Position numbers and translations under genes: made by a program. A stretch of DNA of 64,000 nt from an uncultured Ruminococcus sp. Its GTDB lineage: Bacteria; Bacillota; Clostridia; Oscillospirales; Ruminococcaceae. The stretch spans positions 124,001 through 188,000 of the forward strand of contig NZ_CAMYUE010000003.1 of assembly GCF_947301925.1 (NCBI RefSeq), given 5' to 3'. Positions 29,957-38,800 of this stretch are shown here, piece after piece. The notes beneath the pieces are model-generated. The model searched no databases. It saw nothing but the letters and a program-made list of their open reading frames with translations, and was not told the DNA's origin. How positions within the stretch are numbered: position 1 is the stretch's first letter; every line of letters begins with the position of its first letter.

Positions 29957-32900
29957 TTGAATGATATCAATAAATTAATGGATGGCCTATCCGACAAGAA
30001 GATAAATAAAAATAATATATTGCAGTTCCTTGGCGGAAACAGCATATCAGAAGATGATACGAAGAGCTGTAAGACGGACGGCAGAATAGCTGTCATAGGT
30101 CTTGCCTGCCGCTTTCCCGATGCAGATGATTATCGTCAGTTTTGGAGCAATCTGCTGGAAGGAAAATGCTCTATACGTGAGATAGAGAGGTGGGACGAAG
30201 AAGACTATTATTCAGCAGACAGGAATGCGGAGAATATGAGTTATAGCAAATGGGGCGGAATGCTTGATGACATAGCTTCATTTGATCCGGCGTTCTTTGA
30301 TATCACACCTGCTGAAGCTAAAAAAATGGACCCTCAGCAGAGGATACTTCTTGAAGAAACGTGGCACGCTTTTGAGAATGCAGGATATTCCGACAGGGAT
30401 CTGAGCGGCATGAAGTGCGGAGTGTATGTCGGTATAGCTGACAGTTCATACGGAGATGTACTGTCAGAGAACAATACTCCTGCCGATTCCTATCAGTGCA
30501 TGGGACTGAATAATTCAATACTTGCCAGCCGTCTTTCGTATTTTCTGAATATGAAAGGTCCCGCCATAGCTGTAGATACTGCCTGCTCTTCTTCATTGAC
30601 AGCTATCCATCTTGCCTGCAATGCATTATTGCAGGGCGACTGCGAAATGGCAGCGGCTTCGGGAGTGACCGTTTATTCATCGCCAAAGATGTATATAAAT
30701 ACCAGCAAGAACAATATGCTTTCCGAGAACGGAAAGTGTCGTCCCTTTGACAAGGATGCAAACGGATTTGTGCCCGGCGAGGGCTGCGGTGTCGTTATAC
30801 TGAAAAGACTGGGAGATGCGTTAAGGGACAACGATAATATCCTCGCAGTGATAGATGGTTCGTGTATGAATCAGGATGGAAAGACAAACGGTATCATGTC
30901 GCCGAATGTTATCTCGCAGTGCGCTCTTGAAAAGGAAGTATACGAAAAATTCGGCATACCTGTTGAAAAGATAGGGTACTGTGAGGCGCATGGTACAGGA
31001 ACAAAGTTAGGTGATCCCATAGAGATCGAGGCGCTCACCGAGAGCTTCAGGGAGCATACTTCCAAAGTCGGCTTCTGCTCCATAGGCTCTGTAAAGGCTA
31101 ATATCGGACATACTGTTGCAGCAGCAGGTGTTGCCGGTGTAATAAAGCTCATATGTATGCTTCAGAACGGCGTAAAGCCTCCGGAGATAGGCTACGATGA
31201 ATGCAATCCGTATATCGAGCTTGATAGTTCGCCGTTTTATATCAATACAAAAGCTGAAAAATGGGTGGACAGAGCTGACAAGAAGTGCATAGTCAGCTCA
31301 TTCGGATTCAGCGGTACAAATGTTCATCTTGTAATTGAGGGATATAGTGATACCGTCGGCAAATGCGAAAGCAGGAAAAGGCTTTATGTTTTCTCGGCAA
31401 AAAGTGAATCAGCGCTGAAAAGCTTGCTGAGCATCTATACAGACTGGCTTGACGGTCAGTCCGAGGATATTGCGGCCAGACTGGCGTATACCCTTATGTA
31501 CGGAAGGAGTCATTTCCCTTACAGAGCTGCTTTCGTATGCTCCGATCTCAGCGATCTCCGAAGCAGCATAACATCTTTCCTTGACGGGATCAGTGCAGGG
31601 GGGATGTGTTCTGTTCAGAGCATGGCAGATGACGATGCCGCGCAGCTTATCGACCATTTATATGAAAGCGATTTCTCTGACGGTGATACGGAGAAGGCAT
31701 ACAGTAAGTATCTTGAAGGATATTCGGGAAACAGGGAAAGACTCACAGTTCATCAGAGGATAGTATGTGCTCCGGGCTACTGCTTTGACAAGTCTGTATA
31801 CTGGATAGACAGCAAAAAGGACAGGTATAAGAATATTTGTGTACTTGGTGAAAGACTTGTAAAGGCGCCTGTGGATCTGTCTGCGAGAACTGATGTCAGC
31901 AATGCGGTAGTTGCAGCGGCAGATAATAAAAAGCCTGCCTATTGCAGGAACATTACTGCTGTAGGCGGAGAGTTCTTTGATCATGCATTTGAGTCTGACA
32001 CTATGGTATTTAATTATGAAACAGATAAAACTGCAACAGATGTCGGCACTGTAGTCAGGGATCTTTTTGCAAGGATAAAGAAGGTCCTTGCTAACAATAC
32101 TTCAGGCAGCTACAGGATAATAAACGTATTCAGCAGTGTTTCCGCAGATACAGTTCCCGAGCTTGAGGCTCTTGACGGACTGAGCGTGACTGTCCGCAAT
32201 GAATATCCGCAGGTATCTGTGAAGAATATCTTTGTGGCATCGGCAGATACTTCTTTCATATCAGACAAACTGTACGATGATATTTGCTGCGGCAACGAGA
32301 AGACAGTATACTACAACTCTCAGGGCGAGAGATATGTATATGATTACTATGATGCGGTTCCCTCTGCTGAAGGATACACCTTCCCTGATGAAAACGGAAA
32401 CTATATCATAACAGGCGGAACAGGCGGCATAGGCTCTGAGCTGACGGCGTATCTGACAGGAAAGCTGCATGGCAATATCATAATACTCGGAAGAAAAGCC
32501 CTGAATGAAGATATTGAGCAGAAGCTTGAGAAAATACAGTCTGATAAATGCAAAGCAGTATATATCAGCTGTGATATCACAGATGAAGATTTGTTAAAAA
32601 AATGCGCTCAGGATATTGTAAACTCTTATGGTACAATAAATGGTGTTATTCACTGCGCAGGTATTTTCAGAAACAATTTTATCATAAACAAGGACACTGA
32701 TGAGTTTGATACCGTCCTTGCACCCAAGGTCGGTGGGACGAAGCTGCTTCACCGGTATTTCCGCGGAAGCGGACTGAAGTTCTTCTTCGTTATTTCTTCA
32801 GTAGCTTCTGTTATAGGAAAGACAGGACAGAGCGATTATACCTACGCAAACAGGTTTCTTGATCTGTTCGTCAGAGCCAAGTCGGCAGAAAACCGCAGCT

Positions 32901-35812
32901 GCAGATATGCGTCTTTCAATTATTCTTACTGGGAAAATATGGGGATGAAGCTTTCTGCGGATGATGCTGACGAGCTTATTGAAAAATACGGTATATATTC
33001 GTTCAAGGGGGACGAAGGAACTTTTGCATTTGAATCAGCAATGAAAACGGGAAGCATAAATAATTATCTTGTCAAGACAAAGGATACATCGGTCATTAAA
33101 GACAGGATAAATGCTCTTTCGTCTTCGCATCCGACAAAGACAGTGAATGATGAGTATACTTTATCGGACGCAGAGGATATAATAAGGCGCGTTCTTTCTG
33201 ATGTTACAGGCTATGACATATCTACGTTCACTGCTGGTTTTGAGCTTGATGCTCTTAATCCCGATTCAGTTATCATAAACAGCTTCAACAGCAGGATAGA
33301 GAAGTATTTCACCGGACTTCCCAAAACTATACTATATGAGAAGAATACAGTGGAAGAAATAGCTGAATATGTAATAAAGCAGACGACTCATATTATAAAG
33401 CCTTTGGCAGTTAATAATGTCGGCATTGAAGCAGGCAGTGCTTCAGCGCCTGATGAAAAGAATGACCGCAGCTCAAAGCTTGCAATCATTGGTATAAGCG
33501 GAAGATTTGCCTCTGCAGAAAGCGTTGGTGAACTCTGGAATGCTGTAATTGATGAAAAGTCACTGATATCGGGCTTGCCTACAGATCGCTGGAAGGAGCA
33601 CGAAAAGCAGTTGAGACTTTATGATGAGGAGATATACTGCAAGTCGGGCGGATTTATGAAGGATATCTACGGCTTTGACACAGAGTTGTTCCATATCTCG
33701 CCAAGAGAAGCAAAGCTGACAGATCCACAGGAAAGAAAGTTTATGGAGGTTGTATTCGAGGCTTTGCAGGACAGCGGTTATATCAGCAAGTCACTGAGCT
33801 CCTCGAAGGTCGGCGTTTTTGTAGGATCAACAACTAATACTTTTTCCTCATATGCCGAGAACAGCTGGACAAGCGGAAGTTTCGAGGCCGCACAGGCGAC
33901 TCCCTGGTCAATATCCAACAGGATATCCTGGTTTTATAATTTCCACGGCCCATCAATGACGATCGATACAGCTTGTTCATCAGGTGCAGCGGCGTTCCAT
34001 ACAGCTTGTCAGAGTATAAAGAGCGGAGACTGTGACACCGCTGTGGTTGGAGGTGTGAATATATACACTCACCCGTACAAGTATGCAGTGATGTGCAGAA
34101 AGCAGATGCTGTCAAGGTCGGGAGTATGCTCCGCATTCGGACAGGGAGCTGACGGATTTGTACCGGGAGAAGGAGTTTCGGCTGTAATAATAAAGAGGCT
34201 TGAGGATGCAGTGAGAGATAATGATCATATCTATGCTGTTATAGAGTCCTCAGCAATTAACACGGCAGGAAAGTCAAAGGGCTTCCTTGTTCCCGACATA
34301 AATCAGCAGGCAGAGGTTATAGAAAAGGCGCTTTCAGATGCTGATCTCGTTCCGGATGATATAACGTACATAGAAGCTCACGGCACGGGAACACAGCTGG
34401 GAGATCCCATAGAGATAGCTGCATTGAATAAGGTGTATCGCAGAGGCAGCAGAACAAAGCTCTGTCCTGTCGGCTCTGTAAAGACCAATATCGGACATCT
34501 TGAGTCCGCAAGTTTTTTCGCATCACTGGCAAAGGTGATATGCATGATAAAGGAGCGTAAGATCGCAAAGACACTGAACAGTGCGGATATCAACACCAAT
34601 ATAGATATGGAAAACACACCGTTTTATTTCCCACAGTCCGGTACAGAATGGAAAGCTGACAGCAACGGGCGAAGAATAGCTGCCATAAGCTCATTCGGAG
34701 CAGGCGGAGTTAATGTCCATGTGATAGTCAGCGAATACGATGACTTGAATAATGATTCTACAGCTTGTAACAGTGAAAAGCTTTGGTTTCCTGTTTCAGC
34801 AGTCAGTGATAAGAGGCTCATGACGTATTTAGCAATTATCAAAGACTGGCTAACAGAAAGTTCTTCATCACATACCGGATTTGGCGATATTTGCTATTCA
34901 TTAAGAAGGAAAATGCCAATGCTGGACATATCAGTTGGTATATGTGCTCATAGCGCAGATGAAGCTGTAAGAGTTATTGACTCGGTTATTTCATCAGGCA
35001 GTGCATTTGACGGGGCAGTTTACGGTGATGGTAATGAAAATGAAGATATTACCGCTGAGTTTGAGAAATGGAGAAAAGGCGGAAAAACTTCAGAAACAGA
35101 GATCGGTCTGAAACTTGTTGAACTGCCGTTCTATCCTACTGATAATATGATCTACAGACCTGATATTGCAGCACAGTTTAGCCGCAGAGATCATACCAGC
35201 GGTCACAGGCAGCGTTCGGGCAGCTTTGTATACGGGATGGATTCTGAGAGGAGTTTTTGCGACGGGGCAATAAACGTTTTTGAAGTGCTTGAGATCATGG
35301 GAGAAATGGTATACATATATAATCGTTCTGATGCAGCCGGCATAAGATCGGTGCGCTTTGCGTCGCCTTTGATCTCGGCGAATGCAGAACGTTATGAGGC
35401 AGAAATATCGGAACATGATATAAGAGTATATATTGCAGAGAAAAGTGCGAAAAGGCTTTTCGCAGCGGCAGAGCCTTGTGATTCCGATGAGATCAGCGAC
35501 AGAGCTGAAAACAGCTATATCGAAGAAAATGAACTGTCCTGCGGCGGCGGTGTGCCGCTTTCAACGTCAGTACATAACGCTGTGAAAGAATTTGTCAGGT
35601 CTCAGGTGCCTTTTGCGACCGGCTTTGCAGCTGCCTCTGTCGAAAGTTGTTTGCTTTACGGTGAAATATCCGCTTCAGATGAAAAGAATATACACATCGG
35701 ACTTGTAAAAAAGGTCTCCGATACAAAATATGTTATTGATCTGAGGATCAGCGACAGATATGGAAACACACTTATGATCATAAATAGAATGTATCTGATC
35801 TGTAAGGGGTAA
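29957..35812 (+). CDS. trans-AT PKS: N-terminal docking element - KS7 - KR - ACP - KS8 - degenerate DH-like C-terminus
   Basis: TTG start after agaggg. KS7: DTACSSS, EAHGTGTKLGDP, KANIGH. KR: YIITGGTGGIG, SDYTYANRF. ACP: LNPDSVI. KS8: DTACSSG, EAHGTGTQLGDP, KTNIGHLE. C-terminal ~200 aa lacks the DH His motif. Confidence 0.92.
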   Translation: MNDINKLMDGLSDKKINKNNILQFLGGNSISEDDTKSCKTDGRIAVIGLACRFPDADDYRQFWSNLLEGKCSIREIERWDEEDYYSADRNAENMSYSKWGGMLDDIASFDPAFFDITPAEAKKMDPQQRILLEETWHAFENAGYSDRDLSGMKCGVYVGIADSSYGDVLSENNTPADSYQCMGLNNSILASRLSYFLNMKGPAIAVDTACSSSLTAIHLACNALLQGDCEMAAASGVTVYSSPKMYINTSKNNMLSENGKCRPFDKDANGFVPGEGCGVVILKRLGDALRDNDNILAVIDGSCMNQDGKTNGIMSPNVISQCALEKEVYEKFGIPVEKIGYCEAHGTGTKLGDPIEIEALTESFREHTSKVGFCSIGSVKANIGHTVAAAGVAGVIKLICMLQNGVKPPEIGYDECNPYIELDSSPFYINTKAEKWVDRADKKCIVSSFGFSGTNVHLVIEGYSDTVGKCESRKRLYVFSAKSESALKSLLSIYTDWLDGQSEDIAARLAYTLMYGRSHFPYRAAFVCSDLSDLRSSITSFLDGISAGGMCSVQSMADDDAAQLIDHLYESDFSDGDTEKAYSKYLEGYSGNRERLTVHQRIVCAPGYCFDKSVYWIDSKKDRYKNICVLGERLVKAPVDLSARTDVSNAVVAAADNKKPAYCRNITAVGGEFFDHAFESDTMVFNYETDKTATDVGTVVRDLFARIKKVLANNTSGSYRIINVFSSVSADTVPELEALDGLSVTVRNEYPQVSVKNIFVASADTSFISDKLYDDICCGNEKTVYYNSQGERYVYDYYDAVPSAEGYTFPDENGNYIITGGTGGIGSELTAYLTGKLHGNIIILGRKALNEDIEQKLEKIQSDKCKAVYISCDITDEDLLKKCAQDIVNSYGTINGVIHCAGIFRNNFIINKDTDEFDTVLAPKVGGTKLLHRYFRGSGLKFFFVISSVASVIGKTGQSDYTYANRFLDLFVRAKSAENRSCRYASFNYSYWENMGMKLSADDADELIEKYGIYSFKGDEGTFAFESAMKTGSINNYLVKTKDTSVIKDRINALSSSHPTKTVNDEYTLSDAEDIIRRVLSDVTGYDISTFTAGFELDALNPDSVIINSFNSRIEKYFTGLPKTILYEKNTVEEIAEYVIKQTTHIIKPLAVNNVGIEAGSASAPDEKNDRSSKLAIIGISGRFASAESVGELWNAVIDEKSLISGLPTDRWKEHEKQLRLYDEEIYCKSGGFMKDIYGFDTELFHISPREAKLTDPQERKFMEVVFEALQDSGYISKSLSSSKVGVFVGSTTNTFSSYAENSWTSGSFEAAQATPWSISNRISWFYNFHGPSMTIDTACSSGAAAFHTACQSIKSGDCDTAVVGGVNIYTHPYKYAVMCRKQMLSRSGVCSAFGQGADGFVPGEGVSAVIIKRLEDAVRDNDHIYAVIESSAINTAGKSKGFLVPDINQQAEVIEKALSDADLVPDDITYIEAHGTGTQLGDPIEIAALNKVYRRGSRTKLCPVGSVKTNIGHLESASFFASLAKVICMIKERKIAKTLNSADINTNIDMENTPFYFPQSGTEWKADSNGRRIAAISSFGAGGVNVHVIVSEYDDLNNDSTACNSEKLWFPVSAVSDKRLMTYLAIIKDWLTESSSSHTGFGDICYSLRRKMPMLDISVGICAHSADEAVRVIDSVISSGSAFDGAVYGDGNENEDITAEFEKWRKGGKTSETEIGLKLVELPFYPTDNMIYRPDIAAQFSRRDHTSGHRQRSGSFVYGMDSERSFCDGAINVFEVLEIMGEMVYIYNRSDAAGIRSVRFASPLISANAERYEAEISEHDIRVYIAEKSAKRLFAAAEPCDSDEISDRAENSYIEENELSCGGGVPLSTSVHNAVKEFVRSQVPFATGFAAASVESCLLYGEISASDEKNIHIGLVKKVSDTKYVIDLRISDRYGNTLMIINRMYLICKG

Positions 35813-35814
35813 AA

Positions 35815-38800
35815 ATGATAGAGATTTATAATGATAAACTGACAGAGCAGCCGGTAATGAACTGCGGTGAGCTCGTGAGAGAGACTGTAATATGTGATAT
35901 ATCAGGAAAAAGATTTGCAGGATATGATTTCGGACATGATGTGCTCTGCTGCAACAGCATGGATGAGATGAGCGCATATGTATATGATTCCTTGACAGGC
36001 GGCAAAGATATAGATATAGTCATCTGTGATGATACCATAGCCGGTGCAGACAGCATTATGTATATAAAAGAGTATTATCTGAAGCTCCTTGATATTGTAA
36101 AAACAGCAGTGTTTGAAAAAAAGTCATGTCTGCGCCTGATAGTATTCTATAAGACTGGAGATGACATCTTACCGTATAATGAGGCATTTGCCCCTATAGG
36201 TATGTCAGCTGCGATAATCGGAGGAGAACTGAAGATAAAGACAGTGGGGCTTGATAAGGCAACTGATCTTACCTTTGATATTCTCATGTCCGAGCTTACC
36301 GAGGCAGATTTTACTGACAGTACCGTAGTATATAACAGCGGCAAACGATACATAAAGAGTATGGTGCCATGCAGAAGTGCAGGCACGGGCCGCGGAAGCT
36401 CTCTCATTCTTGATGGTGATTCAGCAATTGTAATCACAGGAGCGTCAGGTAGGATCGCGGGCATATTAGCGAGAGCTGTTGCAGAAAGGAGCAGAGCTGG
36501 CATAATACTTATCAGCCGCAGCAGGAATAGTCAGATAGATGATCTTTTAGAAAGATACGGCGGAAGGGTAAGCTTTATCGAATGTGATATAAACGATGGC
36601 AGCAAATTTGAAACGGTTTTGTCAGAAGCCCTTGCAGGCTACAGCAGATGTGCGGCTATAATAAATACCGCAGGCAACAATGACGGTAAGTACTTCATAA
36701 ACAAGAACAGAGAGGACATGGAATATGTTTTCGCCCCAAAGCTCAACGGAGCCTTCGTTTTGTTTGAGTATGCCTGCAAGCATCCTGTTGACAGGCTGAT
36801 ACTGTTCTCCTCCTCTTCGGCATTCTTAGGAGATCTCGGACAGGTGGATTACTCGCTGATAAACCGATTTACCGATGTGTTCGCCGCTTATGCGGATAAG
36901 TATCTCAGACGAAGCGGCAGGAATACAAGAGTGGTTTCAGCGGCATGGCCGCTGTGGAGAAATGGCGGTATGCACATGGAGGAGAGCAGAGAGGCGGTCT
37001 ACCTTGCGATGAACGGGGCAGAGTACCTTGAAGATGAAGAGGGAGCAGCTCTGCTGTTTGAACTTATGACAGATGAGGAGCATACAGGTCTGTTGGTAAT
37101 TAAAAAGAAGGATAAGTCAGAGGTGAAAAAAATGTCTGAAAAGAATTATAACAGGGGAGACGACAAAATCTCATCAGAGCTCAGGGATATCATCTATAGA
37201 GTAATAGATCTTGAGCCCGAAAGGATAAGCGAGACCAGAAATTTCAGTGAAATGGGATTTGATTCCATATCCTTCAGAGAATTTGCAGAGCAGATAAACA
37301 AGAGTTTCGGGCTTGAAATACTGCCCATAGACTTCTTTTCGTGTACGAATCTGAAGCTGCTTGCTGAAAAGGTTTCAAAGGAATACGCAGCCGCTGATAT
37401 GAAAAGAAAGACATCTGCTGCTTCCGTTAACGATCCGTTTGCTTTTCTTGACGATGGAGCTGACACAGCTGTATCTGATACAGGAGTATCGGCTGTATGC
37501 GGCGATAGTGCAAAAAAATGCGATGATATAGCCGTTATCGGTGCAGAATGTATAATGCCTGATGCAGATAATATATGGGAGTTCTGGAAGAATCTTACAA
37601 AAGGAAGATGCAGTGTAAAGAACGTTCCCGCTGAAAGGCTTACAGATGGCTGCTTTAAAGAAGGTACAGATATAAAGGCCTGCTTTATTGACAGAATAAA
37701 GGGATTTGACGGCGAATTCTTCGGAATCACTCCACGCAACTGCGATAATATGGATCCGCAGCAGCGGCTTTATATTGAAGTCGTATGGAGAGCTTTTGAG
37801 AGAGCGGGTTACAGGATAAGTGACCTTGAGGGTAAAAATGTCGGCGTGTTTACGGGAGTACAGCACTGTGACTATAAAAATATCCTTATGCAGAAGGGGA
37901 TACTTGACGGTTCTTCGGTAATAGGGACTGATCCTACAATGCTCAGCAATTATCTTTCGTACATATTTGATCTCCACGGCCCCAGCGAGTCAGTGAATAC
38001 AGCCTGCTCTTCCAGCCTTACAGCCGTACACAGAGCTGTAACTGCGATAAAGAACGGCGAATGTGAAATGGCAGTAGCAGGAGGAGTAAGTTTGCTGCTA
38101 AACGCCAATTCGTTCACTATGGCGGATAGTATGGGTATACTTTCACCTGAGAATACCTGTTCCGCCCTTGACGAAAGCGCCAGCGGATATGTAAAGGGTG
38201 AAGGAATAGGAGCGATTGTTCTTAAGCCGCTGTATAAGGCAGTCAGAGACGGTGACAACGTACTTGCGGTTATAAAGGCGAGCGGCGTAAATCACGGAGG
38301 CCGTGCGCAGTCCGTTACCTCTCCCAATGAAGAGGCTCAGTTGAAACTTGTGACCGACACCTTTGAAAAAGCTGGCATATCCCCTGATACTGTATCGTAT
38401 ATGGAGCTCCACGGAACAGGCACAAAGCTTGGCGACCCGATCGAGGTAAGAGCACTGAAAAGAGCATATGAGTATTTCGGCACTGAAAGCCGTGGTACCG
38501 TTGCAATAGGCTCCCTGAAAAACAATATAGGACATCTGGAGCCTGCATCGGGAATAGCAAGCATGATAAAGGTTATAATGTGTCTGAGAGAAAAGACTCT
38601 TGTACCTCATATCAATTACAGAAATGAGAATCCATATCTGAAGCTTTCCGAGACGCCATTCTATGTAAATACAGAGCTTCGTCAATGGAATACGGAAAAC
38701 ATCAGACGAGCTACAGTAAGCTCATTCGGTTTTGGCGGAGCCAATGCATTCGTTATTCTTGAGGAAGCTCCTCAAAATAGCAGTCATTCCCCTGATATCG

